Shown in pieces: positions 42,113 to 52,047 of a stretch of DNA of 64,000 nucleotides. A model generated the notes under the pieces. That model ran no database searches. It was not told where the DNA came from and saw only the letters and a program-made list of their open reading frames with translations. Numbering within the stretch: the stretch's first letter is position 1; each line of letters starts with the position of its first letter. Origin of the DNA: a virus; IMG/VR virus record IMGVR_UViG_3300048583_000056, positions 1-64,000 of that record, one strand, 5' to 3'. The position numbers and the translations under genes are program-made.

Positions 42113-43201
42113 TTAATAAGAGAAGATAGGAATTGCAAATCTTCCAATAACTTGACCACTTTGTGTAGTGCTTGGGCTACTAAACAGGATGAATCCTGCT
42201 GAAGATAGAGAAACTGTCATACCGTTTGATGATAATGCAGTGAAGTATGCTAGTTCTATTCCGGGAATTGTCCCAGTTATAGTTTGCGCTGGTGAACCAT
42301 TAAAGATACAAGATAGTGAGTTTGAACTATTGGCTGGACTCAGTGTAGAATTCCCAGTTAATACATCAAAAATGGCCGATTGGTTCACTGTCACTCTACC
42401 GTATACATCAGTTGAGATAGATGCTAGTTGATTTGATGTAGATACACCAATAACCTTGCTACTAATTTCACCACTTAAGTTTTTCGTTAGAGTGGTTTCG
42501 TCCACGCTCGCCAATGAAGCACTTAAAGTTGGCGAATTGTAAACTAGGCCAGCACCAAAGAACGATGAAGGTAAAGAAGAAATTTTTAAAGTGTTCGTAT
42601 CGAAATAAAAATGGTTGGTGTCCACATCTAGCGAGATTTTTCCACCGGACCCACCAACAATACCACCACCGAATGATGTAGAGACAACTTCTCGCTCAGA
42701 TACTCCAGATGGTCTCAACCCGAGCTTGTTTGCAGATAATTGTAGAGACGATGGGTCTATGTTGAGTTGGAGAATACCGTTTTGGATCTTGATGCCGGAT
42801 AATACTGTCGTGGGATTTATATAACCAGCAGACAAACTCGATGGTATAACAGTTATGCCATTGCTTGCGTTATATTGTAAAATTGTTGGGTCTAGTTTTG
42901 GTCCAACATTGGCCCAAGATGCCACATTTGCATAATTAGTTGCAGTTAATTGGTAGAATATATTATTAACCAAAACAATATCACCAATTTCGGAAACCAA
43001 AGTGGATAATGAGAAGTAATTTATAATTGGAGAATGAATTCTATTGCCGACAACCGATCCACCATAACCAGAACCACTTCCGATATATACTCTCTTAGTA
43101 TCTGTCGTGGATACGATTTCACCTTGGTCTAAGGCAGTAATATCTAACTGTGCCTTGGTCCCTCGTCTTGGCTTAACTTTCGAAATTTTTAATTCAGGCA
43201 T
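42113..43201 (-). CDS. tail-fibre protein with MTD-like N-terminal domain
   Basis: 362 aa. The N-terminus (PRRGTKAQLDITALDQGEIV, then TTDTKRVYIGSGSGYGG) is a clearer copy of the same N-terminal domain as the neighbour at 41236. Long Ser/Asn/Leu-rich beta repeats follow, typical of trimeric fibres. No reverse transcriptase or variable-repeat pair is present, so it is not a diversity-generating element. Confidence 0.75.
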   Translation of the reverse strand: MPELKISKVKPRRGTKAQLDITALDQGEIVSTTDTKRVYIGSGSGYGGSVVGNRIHSPIINYFSLSTLVSEIGDIVLVNNIFYQLTATNYANVASWANVGPKLDPTILQYNASNGITVIPSSLSAGYINPTTVLSGIKIQNGILQLNIDPSSLQLSANKLGLRPSGVSEREVVSTSFGGGIVGGSGGKISLDVDTNHFYFDTNTLKISSLPSSFFGAGLVYNSPTLSASLASVDETTLTKNLSGEISSKVIGVSTSNQLASISTDVYGRVTVNQSAIFDVLTGNSTLSPANSSNSLSCIFNGSPAQTITGTIPGIELAYFTALSSNGMTVSLSSAGFILFSSPSTTQSGQVIGRFAIPIFSY

Positions 43202-43209
43202 AAATTATA

Positions 43210-44043
43210 TTAGGCTGTGCGTTGCCATACGAAAACACCAAATGATGGGGGTGTAACATTATGTGCAGCATTTCCACCAGTAGCATTTAGAATAACCTCA
43301 CCATCATTTCTTCCGAATTGGGAGTTTACTCCGGTTCCGCCAAGAGTAGGAACACCGGATGTGTGCCCATCATCTTGATGTCGAATAACTTGTTGGTTTA
43401 ATAAAGTGTTGAATGACGCTGTCCCGGTTCCGTCCTCATAAGATGCAACAGTTTTACCAGTATGCGTGTGTGATGGCATCTCATTGGGGGTTAAAGCGTG
43501 GTAATATTCCCCATTATTTAAACCGACCCCAAATCCTCTACTGAGACCATTTTCATCATACCCAACACCAGCACCAACCAAAAATCTACCCTCCGAAGCT
43601 TTTATCCAAGTAGTTCCAGAGAAATATGTTCCCGGATTTACATCGACCACATTCAAATAAATGGAACCAACTGGGTATAGTAAACCGAATAGAGTAATAT
43701 CTGTCAAAGATATTGGATACGTCACATTACCAGCTTTTAAATTTTGTGTAACAATACTATTTGCACTAAGAGATAACGTATTGATATCTAATGCATTTAG
43801 TCTACTGACCCCCAAATTACTTGCATTTACCGTCGCAGCATCCAGTGTTTGATCAATAGTAGCATTAGTAGCTTGCAGTGTCCCAGTAATTTTGGCCCCA
43901 TTGTTGATTCTTCCTAAAGATAGAGATGATTGGTTACCATCACCGTCAAATATTTCAGAAAGTCCAGATGCGCTGATATTTACATCTGAGTGTAAAACAC
44001 CGTGATATGTATCAGCAATAAATTTATCTAAAAAAGAACTCAT
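43210..44043 (-). CDS. tail fibre/receptor-binding protein with tail-collar domain
   Basis: 277 aa. An N-terminal ~110 residues of short repeats (LDINTLSLSANSIVTQNLKAG) precede a tail-collar domain: LLYPVGSIYLNVVDVNPGTYF, SEGRFLVGAG, MPSHTHTG (His pairs for metal) and the closing VTPPSFGVFVWQRTA. Known: this domain occurs in T4 gp12 short tail fibres and related adhesins. Late TAAATA promoter 6 nt upstream. Confidence 0.88.
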   Translation of the reverse strand: MSSFLDKFIADTYHGVLHSDVNISASGLSEIFDGDGNQSSLSLGRINNGAKITGTLQATNATIDQTLDAATVNASNLGVSRLNALDINTLSLSANSIVTQNLKAGNVTYPISLTDITLFGLLYPVGSIYLNVVDVNPGTYFSGTTWIKASEGRFLVGAGVGYDENGLSRGFGVGLNNGEYYHALTPNEMPSHTHTGKTVASYEDGTGTASFNTLLNQQVIRHQDDGHTSGVPTLGGTGVNSQFGRNDGEVILNATGGNAAHNVTPPSFGVFVWQRTA

Positions 44044-44076
44044 TTGATTTATTTAATCAAGAGTTTGATAAATCAA
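44044..44076 (-). terminator. possible terminator overlapping a late promoter
   Basis: TTGATTTAT (44044-44052) and ATAAATCAA (44068-44076) can form a 9-bp AT-rich stem with a 15-nt loop between two minus-strand genes. It overlaps the promoter at 44050-44055. Weak stem, so tentative. Confidence 0.35.
44050..44055 (-). promoter_or_regulatory. late TAAATA promoter
   Basis: TAAATA on the minus strand, 6 nt before the ATG at 44043. Confidence 0.65.
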
Positions 44077-44077
44077 C

Positions 44078-45883
44078 TCAAGAAGGGATAATGCGTTTTT
44101 GTAACTCCAATATTTGGAACAATATTCTTTGTAGCATCAAAACATTGAAGGTCTCGTTGCCATTCATGTATAAATTGTCCACGATTATGGCATAATCCTG
44201 TATTTCCTTGTGTAGGACTTCTCTTTCCTCAATCACGAAGGAATTCGACGCATTTCGAAGTATACTCAAGGTGTCATCCAGTAGATTTCTTATGATGATG
44301 TTCAATTGTATACCAATGGACGAATCTGAGCACACAACACCCCCAAATTTTTGAGGAAGATCTAGAGGAATAGAAGTCAAGAACCTATCATTCATTGGTT
44401 GGGCAATCGCATATAGTCTTCCAACGTTGTGGAGAAGCATATACATCTTATTATTTTTCAAAGTTGTAGCAGTAGCTAAATTTTTATAGAAATTTGCCTT
44501 GTTATTGGAGGTATCCCATTTTGTTGGGATATAGTTCCAAAATTCCAATGTATTATTCCAAGTAGTAGGAGTAGAATAGTCCAATTCACAAGTTTCTAGT
44601 CTACCTGATGGATAGGTGGGTTTGGATAGGTATCTAGTTTGATACTCTACATCATTTGATAAGATGAAAATATCGGAATCGTAGTCCACGAACTTCACTT
44701 TGAAATTAGCACCATTTAAGTTGACACTTTCGATGCTGTTATGTAAAATCGTGGACGTATCAGTTGGATCGAACTGTGTCACAGTCATTTTACCCAATAG
44801 ATTATGTAGAACGATGATATAATCATCAATTGCTCTTATATCTAGATCCAATACGTCTCCTATCCCCAGAGCTTTCAGTGAAAGGGTAGCGAACACATCA
44901 GAAGAATACTTGTTTAATAGAAGAAGATTGAGATTATCATCCAATAAAGTTCTATAGTTGTATCCGAATCGGATGCTGTTTGGGTTGTTTGGATTATCGA
45001 CAGTATATTTGGAATCCCAAGTAAATCTTATCTCTGGAGCAGACCAGATTTCGTCTGGGGTATTCCATTTTATAAATTTGAACTTACTTTCCTTCAAAGC
45101 AATGATATCTTCCAAGACAGTGTTATCACATTCACCATAAGTAGTAGCATCATGCACTTCAATAGTGCTGGACTTCACATATAAGATCTTTTTCTTGTAT
45201 TGGTCATGGTGAATAGAGTAAACATAATCAGGGTTCTCATATCCTCTAGTCCCGCTTACGAAATTGATGTTGTTATATACACTTAGAAGCTCTAGAGGTG
45301 CTTTGTCGCCATAGTTCCCTCTGAAGGTAAAGGTTCCTTCACCATTTGTGCAAACATACTTAAAATCTTCCGAAGCATTAACTACAATTGCACCAGAAAA
45401 AACCTCGTCTAGATAACTGAATGTAGGAATCTTTGAAAACGGTTCTATATGTCCGAGATAATTTTGTTTTGCTGGTATTGTGGTGAAGCTACCACCTTCC
45501 ACAACACTAGATAGTCCATAAAAGAAGCATTTGTTCTCCTCATACTTATAAACTGTAGGATTTGCAAGCACCAGACCTTTAACACAGATAAGATTGTTGC
45601 CTGTGATGTTACTTGTCAGGTCTTTCATCCCCTGATTATCAAAAATATCAAACGAATTACTCAAATTAGCAACAGGTTGCTCAATATTTTGATAAGTCGT
45701 GTTAGTTTCTTTACGATTTAGGTATAAATTAGCAAGGAAAGTATTTTTTGGAGATAGTTCATCTGATTCTGCGTCAAGAGATTGACCAGAATACGCCACA
45801 CCATCAACAATATTGAAGAATCCTAGATAATTGGAGCTGTCGAGGGTGAAAGATTCACCATTTGTGTATTTGAAATAACTCAT
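44078..45883 (-). CDS. large structural protein
   Basis: 601 aa, not recognised. Beta-rich, many Tyr, Asn and Asp, few Cys; the last ~60 residues are helical (ETFNVLMLQRILFQILELQKR). No enzyme motif. It lies in a block of very large minus-strand structural genes with 4-bp overlap to the next; a baseplate, neck or fibre-network component is likely. Confidence 0.7.
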   Translation of the reverse strand: MSYFKYTNGESFTLDSSNYLGFFNIVDGVAYSGQSLDAESDELSPKNTFLANLYLNRKETNTTYQNIEQPVANLSNSFDIFDNQGMKDLTSNITGNNLICVKGLVLANPTVYKYEENKCFFYGLSSVVEGGSFTTIPAKQNYLGHIEPFSKIPTFSYLDEVFSGAIVVNASEDFKYVCTNGEGTFTFRGNYGDKAPLELLSVYNNINFVSGTRGYENPDYVYSIHHDQYKKKILYVKSSTIEVHDATTYGECDNTVLEDIIALKESKFKFIKWNTPDEIWSAPEIRFTWDSKYTVDNPNNPNSIRFGYNYRTLLDDNLNLLLLNKYSSDVFATLSLKALGIGDVLDLDIRAIDDYIIVLHNLLGKMTVTQFDPTDTSTILHNSIESVNLNGANFKVKFVDYDSDIFILSNDVEYQTRYLSKPTYPSGRLETCELDYSTPTTWNNTLEFWNYIPTKWDTSNNKANFYKNLATATTLKNNKMYMLLHNVGRLYAIAQPMNDRFLTSIPLDLPQKFGGVVCSDSSIGIQLNIIIRNLLDDTLSILRNASNSFVIEEREVLHKEIQDYAIIVDNLYMNGNETFNVLMLQRILFQILELQKRIIPS

Positions 45884-48174
45884 TGCTTATAATTATTGAA
45901 CTCGATATTATTTATAGTGGTGTTGGCTGGTAGAGAATCTTCTATGTTATCTCTCAGATGTTTAGATAGATCATTTAGAATAGTTTCTTGCTCAATATTA
46001 GTATTTTTAACATTGATATTGATGTATGTTGATTTGAATGTTGATGCACCACAAACACTATTGAGTAATCCGATGGAATCTGTGCTGTTTCTCATACCAC
46101 AAGGTAAGCTGATAGTGATATCATCCACGATAGTAGCCTTGTTTAATAGGAGTAGAACGCTAGCCAGTTCGCTAGGTGCAAATTGATTAGATACAAACAC
46201 ATTATATATGTTGGAAGATGATATGTTCAGTAGCTTCGTCTTGGTATCGCCAGAAAACACGAAGAAGTCTCCATATACGAGATGTTTTATGTATAGTTGA
46301 TACGTTGGTAGCTTAAATGTGGTCACGATTTGGTTGTTGACGAAGAAATAGGACTCTTTGTTCTTTGTGTTGATACCAATACAGATAAAGTTGGGCTTAT
46401 ATGGTTGAATATCCACAGTTTTGGTAGTTCTGATCCAAGAAAACTCTGTCAGATCATATTCAAACATAGTGGAGTCATAAACATCGTAAGCTATAGTCAA
46501 TGTTTGACCAGATTTAGTGATAGTTAACCCAGAATCGATCTCATTTCGATCACTCTTAACAACCCAAGAGGAATCGTCACCATCGAATGTGAATCCTATG
46601 GTCATTTCACCATTTTCGTTGATATCTCTGAAGTAGTTGATATCATCCAGAGCAATATTCCTAACTATACTAGACAGATTGGAAAAAGTGGAGGCATCGA
46701 TTCGAGAATAGTTATAACTATTGTTTGGGATAAACACTAGGTCGCTTTTTTTATCGAAGAACTTCTTAAATTGGCAAGAACTGAGAACATTTGTATTCAA
46801 AAGAATCAAATTCTCTATTTGGTCATCATATGTGTCATATGATTCCGAAACTGCGGATAAAGCTGCTTGTTTCTCGATAAGGTCTGGGTAATAGTATCTA
46901 TCTACCCAGACCTTATCGTCAGAGTTTGGCGCTCCTGATAACCATGTGCATAGTAAGTGCTGATCATGCGTTTTATTGTTGTGATCGGTTGATATATGAT
47001 AAACTTTATCAGAATATTGTGGAGTAATGTAAGAAAATGCTCCACTATCAATGAATTTGGTATCATTGATGTTCAATTGTGCGAATGGATACATGCTCGA
47101 CGGGCTGTAGAATAAATTACTCCCCGGCTTGATGATATATGGTTTGTTGTAGAAGACATAGTTCAATTCAAGAGATTCTGAGTTCTCTTCAGGAATATCT
47201 GATAAAATAGTGGAGTATTCTCTTAAGTTATCGACATAGATCCCAGCACTTTCACCTGATAACAGGTTATTCGCTGATGAGAAGATGTCACACTGTAGTA
47301 ATTGATTTTTTAAGACAATTGTATTGGTAGATGAGTCTTTTGAACCATAAGTCTTATGTAGAAGTAGGTTATTGACCAGATTAAACTTGCTCTTGTCTCC
47401 GTTAATGGTGTTATCCCCCTCATATGTTATGAATGATACATCTGGAATGACTTGAGCATCGTTATATATAGACTTGAATATCTTAAACGGTGTTGATGTG
47501 TTTGATATCAGGTCATTTGCGATAACTGGGCTAAGGATCAGAGAATCGTTGAAATTTGTTACATTATAGTCTCCATTAGGAGTTCTCTTGTAGAAGAATA
47601 TGAAATTTTGGTCCTCGGAGAAGATATAGTCAAAATCCTGTGGTTGTACAACGTCTTGGTTGAAGGTTAGTAATTGATCTTTGACGAAAATCAACCTCAA
47701 ATCGATATCTGAGCATAGATAGAATTTTTTATAATTCAGAGTGAAGAATATGCGACATCTATTGTTTTCTAGGATGGCTATAGTGAAATTGGTGTTGCTA
47801 TCTTGGGTAGATGAGAACACCCCGGCCCCATAATTTTTATGTTCACCAAATCGTTTAAGAGCAGCATATGGTCTAGGGTCGATTTCACTGAATTTCAGAT
47901 ACTTGCCACCATAACTGATTGGGCCAAAAATATGTGGAACTTTAGTTCTTAATGTGTCTTGTTCGAAGACATCAGATATCTTGTTGGTATTGGTTAAGTA
48001 GAAATTTGTATAATTTTTAGTATCTACACCATTGATTGCAGATAAACAATTAACAAAGTTGATACTGAAGTTACCCGGATAAGTTCTTTTGTATTGTTTC
48101 AACGAAAAAACAGCATCATTCGTTTGAATAATGCTATTTTTTAAAGAGGATAAGTGCTTCGTAGATGTTTCCAC
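45880..48174 (-). CDS. large structural protein with LamG-like region, GTG start
   Basis: 764 aa. GTG at 48174 is fixed by a TAAATA box 5 nt upstream. Residues ~540-670 (MTIGFTFDGDDSSWVV, PNFICIGINTKNKESYFFVNN) resemble a LamG/concanavalin-type jelly roll; the rest is beta-rich and Asn/Ser/Tyr-rich. The C-terminal ~100 residues hold helices. Probably virion surface or tail. Confidence 0.7.
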   Translation of the reverse strand: METSTKHLSSLKNSIIQTNDAVFSLKQYKRTYPGNFSINFVNCLSAINGVDTKNYTNFYLTNTNKISDVFEQDTLRTKVPHIFGPISYGGKYLKFSEIDPRPYAALKRFGEHKNYGAGVFSSTQDSNTNFTIAILENNRCRIFFTLNYKKFYLCSDIDLRLIFVKDQLLTFNQDVVQPQDFDYIFSEDQNFIFFYKRTPNGDYNVTNFNDSLILSPVIANDLISNTSTPFKIFKSIYNDAQVIPDVSFITYEGDNTINGDKSKFNLVNNLLLHKTYGSKDSSTNTIVLKNQLLQCDIFSSANNLLSGESAGIYVDNLREYSTILSDIPEENSESLELNYVFYNKPYIIKPGSNLFYSPSSMYPFAQLNINDTKFIDSGAFSYITPQYSDKVYHISTDHNNKTHDQHLLCTWLSGAPNSDDKVWVDRYYYPDLIEKQAALSAVSESYDTYDDQIENLILLNTNVLSSCQFKKFFDKKSDLVFIPNNSYNYSRIDASTFSNLSSIVRNIALDDINYFRDINENGEMTIGFTFDGDDSSWVVKSDRNEIDSGLTITKSGQTLTIAYDVYDSTMFEYDLTEFSWIRTTKTVDIQPYKPNFICIGINTKNKESYFFVNNQIVTTFKLPTYQLYIKHLVYGDFFVFSGDTKTKLLNISSSNIYNVFVSNQFAPSELASVLLLLNKATIVDDITISLPCGMRNSTDSIGLLNSVCGASTFKSTYININVKNTNIEQETILNDLSKHLRDNIEDSLPANTTINNIEFNNYKQ

Positions 48175-48179
48175 TTCAA

Positions 48180-48185
48180 TATTTA
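48180..48185 (-). promoter_or_regulatory. late TAAATA promoter before a GTG start
   Basis: TAAATA on the minus strand, 5 nt before the GTG at 48174. It overlaps the stop codon of the upstream gene. Confidence 0.6.
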
Positions 48186-48680
48186 ACTACTACGAAGTTC
48201 AACCAAGAAGCCACCAACATCTGTTTTTAATTGATATTGTTTTGCATTGTTTTCAGATGGTAGAATATTAGTATTGGCTAAAGTCAGATCGTATATAGAC
48301 TCATAATAGTCATATGTTCTAATTTTAACCGGGAATAAGAACCACGTTTGTTCAGAATTGGTGTATTTGATCAAGATCTGACCAGTCAAACTCTTGTATA
48401 GGCTTGTTTCCGACGGATAATAGTCGTGAGTGTATTCGGAAAGGAATACTGGGCTAGTATTGAAGTTGTTGATTACCTTTAAATTAGACTGAAGGATGTT
48501 ATTATCGTAAAATTGTGACGATCCATCCCCCCAATCTATGTTTAGGTAGATTGGCATAGAAGACTCGTCCATGTTTTCGAATTGAATGATCAATTTCGTG
48601 ATATCATTCAGTTCAATGGGTGGAAGTTGTTGAACATTGTTGGTCGATCCTGATGATAGTTTTAAAGTATAAGTATTCAT
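48183..48680 (-). CDS. PKD-like domain structural protein
   Basis: 165 aa. LNIDWGDGSSQFYDNNI (~47-63) and EYTHDYYPSETS (~88-99) are the two landmarks of PKD-like beta sandwiches (W-G-D-G and Y-x-H-x-Y). Overlaps the gene upstream by 4 bp. Related to the N-terminal PKD domain of the protein at 58943. Probably a structural module on the tail or baseplate. Confidence 0.65.
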   Translation of the reverse strand: MNTYTLKLSSGSTNNVQQLPPIELNDITKLIIQFENMDESSMPIYLNIDWGDGSSQFYDNNILQSNLKVINNFNTSPVFLSEYTHDYYPSETSLYKSLTGQILIKYTNSEQTWFLFPVKIRTYDYYESIYDLTLANTNILPSENNAKQYQLKTDVGGFLVELRSS

Positions 48681-51352
48681 AAGATTAGTTCTTCTTGAAT
48701 TGTGGTTGGGGTGGACGCTGATAAGTATATAGACAAGGTTGACAGGTTGTCAAACGTGTTGGATACTTGATTATTAGAGAATTTGTAGATATTATGCTTG
48801 GAGAATACCGCATCTGGTGCCAAGTGGAAGTCAAATTCATGAATACATGGCATGTTGTTCTGATCTTTCAATAGAAGAGAGATATTGAAGATGTCATTTA
48901 TACTACTATACGTCAATACAGGCACATCAGCCGACACATATCGAACACCGCCACCAGAAACGCTGAAGAACTCGGTGTTGGTCACATCACTTAAAGTTTT
49001 TGGAAATATCTTAGTAGATTTGAAGTTGACGGTATCAATTTTGTATATCTCTGGGTATAGTGTGAAGTTATTGGATGACAAAGAGTCGCTCAACACGTTC
49101 ATTTTACAGTAAAATATCAAATTCTTCACTTTGAATCTGTTTGATATCTTATCAAACGAATTTTCGGAGTGTTGGACATATATAGGGCTGATATTTGGGT
49201 CTTTGAATACCCCATCGAATAGGATCTTGCTTGTCACAAGATAAGATGGAGTCTCTAGGAACATAACATCATTAGAAACGTCGAATTTGACTATGTTGCT
49301 GCTCAATTCTTCTACGATATTATCATCATAGAGGGTTTTTAGATATGGCATAGCATCTAATAGCGGATATATCTGCTTAGTATACTTATTTTTAACAAAA
49401 ATAACACCATTGGAATTGAAATCGTTATCATATGTAAATGACGAGAGTGTCAAAATGGTTGGATTGAATACTGTTGCGTCATATGCGTATCCATCTTCAA
49501 TTAGATTGTATCCAGTATCGGTAGAAGCTCTAAAATAACCACCATCTACAACGTTTAAAGCTGATCCCCTGATGTATTGTGTCATATCAGCAGATAGTAA
49601 TGGCGTAAGAAGTGGTCTTTGAACTGGAGAAGAGGTGAAAAGACCACCTTCGATAAGATCAGTGTAGTAAAACTCTCCAGTGGAAGTATCCCATGCAATA
49701 TTATCAGAAGATTCGGCATCTGGATATGGTGTTAAGTCATATCTGGATAGATATGCCCCCTCAACGATGTCCACCGCTGGTTCTACATTGAATACTTCAT
49801 CATATATAGGTTCAGCATATTGAAATAGCTTTCCAAATGATAACACAACATCGAAATCGTTCGTTGATAATGGCGCAGTCGCAGTATATAATCCAGTTCT
49901 GTATGGATTATCGTCTTCTGAGTTGGCTGTAGTATAATTAAAATTGAATCCCTCTCCAAATATGTCATCATATATGGTGTGACCAGTGATAATCATCGCA
50001 TTGATATCAACACTGTCCACAACTTCTATACTTTGTCTAAATCGGTGATCATTTTTAAATAATCCGAATAGATTTCCAAAGATATCATACTTGCCATCCT
50101 GTATAAATCCCGAATCAAAGATAGAATCTAGGTATTTTTGTGGATTCGGGTCGATATTCGACACATACCCATAATACTTGGTATCATGAGGAGTGGAATA
50201 AGGCTGATTGACAGCATTTCCAGACGAGAAATTCCTCTTTATGAATGAAGTATCAACAATAAACGTTAAAACATCACCATTATCTCCTGTTATCTTCGGA
50301 TCAGCGAAGTAATATAGAGAATTTGGTTCTAAGTTCTGTAAATTGAATGAAAATGTGTTGTTTACACCATCGAGTAGTAGAATAGAGGTCTTGGAAGGCT
50401 TGAAGAACCCAATATCTTGCTTCTTCTGTAGATAATCTACATTAGGAGTAGACGCAGTGGTTGGATAATGTCTGTTAAACAGATTCGAGATATCATTTTC
50501 TGATTCGAATAGCTTACCAGAAAGAAAATCGTTGACAGTATTACCAGTTGAGAGATAATAGAAGTCAGTTGCGATATATTTCTGTGTTAGCTTTCTCTTA
50601 TTCTCAAATAATTGGTCTACTTCCTTAATATCCCTTAGCTCTTGTGATACGTTGCTAAAAATTTGATTGATTAGAGTAGCATCGTCCTTTAAAAAGATAT
50701 CAAACCCATAATCTAGATCTTTATTGTCGTATTTTTTCTCGTCGGGAAGCTGATCGAAGTATAATGGGTATGTATCATACAATTCATCAATTTCAATCTG
50801 GAGATTTTCTTTAATCTCATTTAAGTCGTAGAGCATTTTACCATCATCATAATTTTTTAAGTATGAAATGGTCAGTTCTAGAATACTTTTTTCGATACCT
50901 TGATTGGAACCAATCAATTTATTTTTTAAAACGCTAAACTTTATATTGTTCCTTTTATTATTGTAGAATTGGATTAGTTCTTTGATCTTGTCGCCATAAA
51001 ATCCCATGGCGGTGTCCAAATCATATGGATCATTGAAGTCTATTTTGGATAAGAAATCCTTTTCTTCTAAAGTAGTATAATTTAGAGAGATGTCTTTCAA
51101 GAAATCTCTATATCTTTCGATAATGATATTATAATTCTCTAAATCCTTTCCATTAGTCTGAACATTCCACAGATTTAAGTAGTGGTTGTAATAACCCTGT
51201 AAAGAATCTGGTTCAAATGAAACATTTATTAATTTAATGAATGTTAAAAATGACATTGGTGAACCAACATCCAAAGAATCGTTAATGTTAACGTTTGGGT
51301 TGGTTATAGATTTCGGAACTACTGGAAATCCAAGCTGTAGAGATAAGGCCAT
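48677..51352 (-). CDS. very large structural protein
   Basis: 891 aa. The N-terminal ~240 residues are helical and charged (YRDFLKDISLNYTTLEEKDF); then a long beta-rich region with repeated I-x-E-G/D-G-x-F/Y patterns (e.g. LIEGGLFTSS, VVDGGYFRAS, LIEDGYAYDA at ~540-620). Family not recognised. First gene of the block 51352-44078, with TAAATA 7 nt upstream. Confidence 0.7.
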   Translation of the reverse strand: MALSLQLGFPVVPKSITNPNVNINDSLDVGSPMSFLTFIKLINVSFEPDSLQGYYNHYLNLWNVQTNGKDLENYNIIIERYRDFLKDISLNYTTLEEKDFLSKIDFNDPYDLDTAMGFYGDKIKELIQFYNNKRNNIKFSVLKNKLIGSNQGIEKSILELTISYLKNYDDGKMLYDLNEIKENLQIEIDELYDTYPLYFDQLPDEKKYDNKDLDYGFDIFLKDDATLINQIFSNVSQELRDIKEVDQLFENKRKLTQKYIATDFYYLSTGNTVNDFLSGKLFESENDISNLFNRHYPTTASTPNVDYLQKKQDIGFFKPSKTSILLLDGVNNTFSFNLQNLEPNSLYYFADPKITGDNGDVLTFIVDTSFIKRNFSSGNAVNQPYSTPHDTKYYGYVSNIDPNPQKYLDSIFDSGFIQDGKYDIFGNLFGLFKNDHRFRQSIEVVDSVDINAMIITGHTIYDDIFGEGFNFNYTTANSEDDNPYRTGLYTATAPLSTNDFDVVLSFGKLFQYAEPIYDEVFNVEPAVDIVEGAYLSRYDLTPYPDAESSDNIAWDTSTGEFYYTDLIEGGLFTSSPVQRPLLTPLLSADMTQYIRGSALNVVDGGYFRASTDTGYNLIEDGYAYDATVFNPTILTLSSFTYDNDFNSNGVIFVKNKYTKQIYPLLDAMPYLKTLYDDNIVEELSSNIVKFDVSNDVMFLETPSYLVTSKILFDGVFKDPNISPIYVQHSENSFDKISNRFKVKNLIFYCKMNVLSDSLSSNNFTLYPEIYKIDTVNFKSTKIFPKTLSDVTNTEFFSVSGGGVRYVSADVPVLTYSSINDIFNISLLLKDQNNMPCIHEFDFHLAPDAVFSKHNIYKFSNNQVSNTFDNLSTLSIYLSASTPTTIQEELIL

Positions 51353-51359
51353 CTACGAG

Positions 51360-51365
51360 TATTTA
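51360..51365 (-). promoter_or_regulatory. late TAAATA promoter of the large structural block
   Basis: TAAATA on the minus strand, 7 nt before the ATG at 51352. Confidence 0.6.
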
Positions 51366-51381
51366 ATGGCATGTGTTTAGT

Positions 51382-51404
51382 ATATGGTAATAAAATAACC
51401 ATAT
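51382..51404 (-). terminator. weak intergenic hairpin
   Basis: ATATGGT and ACCATAT (7 bp) flank a 9-nt loop between two minus-strand genes. AT-rich and without a clean T-run, so its role as a terminator is uncertain. Confidence 0.35.
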
Positions 51405-51423
51405 TAGAGGAATTCACATTTAA

Positions 51424-51825
51424 TTATGGTGGGGTTACGGACGAGCCAAATAACCAAAATATAGAACCATTGATATCAATTGGATAAGCGTAGAGATATG
51501 TATTCGCCCCATCCCCATAAGCCACCACATCCCCATTTAATTTTAATGTTCTATTACCCCCAAAAGTGGCGTAATTAGATACTGTTAACCCACCCGCACT
51601 TAAATTGTTGGAACTTAATCCGTTCATAGTATTTATTGATCCAGTAAATCTATTGTTTGCGGATAGATTTGCATATTTCATCGATGTTTCTGTACTACCA
51701 ATATAAGATTTTACGCTGCTAAGAAAAGATGTGACAGTTACACCATTTTGATTCATGACAACAGTTTCGTGTCCAGATAAGGGTATAGTTGAATTTGGTA
51801 ATTGAGAAATTTTAACGTTTGCCAT
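51424..51825 (-). CDS. small fibre-type protein
   Basis: 133 aa. MANVKISQLPNSTIPLSGHETVVMNQNG (given in part) is the short head domain found at the start of many phage fibres (similar to KFSQFPVLNNPAPNAGIPVIQ of the 925-aa fibre at 61169). LSANNRFTG and LSSNNLSAG repeats follow. Late promoter 5 nt upstream. Confidence 0.7.
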   Translation of the reverse strand: MANVKISQLPNSTIPLSGHETVVMNQNGVTVTSFLSSVKSYIGSTETSMKYANLSANNRFTGSINTMNGLSSNNLSAGGLTVSNYATFGGNRTLKLNGDVVAYGDGANTYLYAYPIDINGSIFWLFGSSVTPP

Positions 51826-51829
51826 GATA

Positions 51830-52012
51830 TTATTTAATAATTAAATTGTTATTTTCTGTCTCTAATGACATAGCATCTTCGTTCGACACATAAACTATGT
51901 TAGAAGGGTCATCAAGGTTTACTTCCTGAGTGGTGCAATATTTGACACCGAAAAATTTTTGACAAATCCAGTTATAAAAAACGACTAATAGTAGTATTAA
52001 TTTTTTCCACAT
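51830..52012 (-). CDS. small single-span membrane protein
   Basis: 60 aa. Residues 4-22 form one hydrophobic segment (KLILLLVVFYNWICQKFFG), with a short basic N-terminus and an acidic soluble tail. Late TAAATA promoter 5 nt upstream. Candidate lysis-related or membrane-anchored phage protein; no holin or spanin family can be named. Confidence 0.65.
   Translation of the reverse strand: MWKKLILLLVVFYNWICQKFFGVKYCTTQEVNLDDPSNIVYVSNEDAMSLETENNNLIIK
51831..51836 (-). promoter_or_regulatory. late TAAATA promoter
   Basis: TAAATA on the minus strand, 5 nt before the ATG at 51825. Confidence 0.65.
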
Positions 52013-52017
52013 ATTGC

Positions 52018-52023
52018 TATTTA
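52018..52023 (-). promoter_or_regulatory. late TAAATA promoter
   Basis: ATAAATA on the minus strand, 5 nt before the ATG at 52012. Closest of all sites to the T4 form TATAAATA. Confidence 0.7.
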
Positions 52024-52034
52024 TAAAATATTGC

Positions 52035-52040
52035 TAAATA
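52035..52040 (+). promoter_or_regulatory. late TAAATA promoter
   Basis: TAAATA 7 nt before the ATG at 52048, divergent from 52018-52023. Confidence 0.6.
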
Positions 52041-52047
52041 GTCCCAT

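Noticed and set aside
41236-43201. Diversity-generating retroelement because of the MTD-like N-termini
   Set aside because: No reverse transcriptase, template repeat or variable repeat is visible in the window; the domain is common in ordinary fibres.
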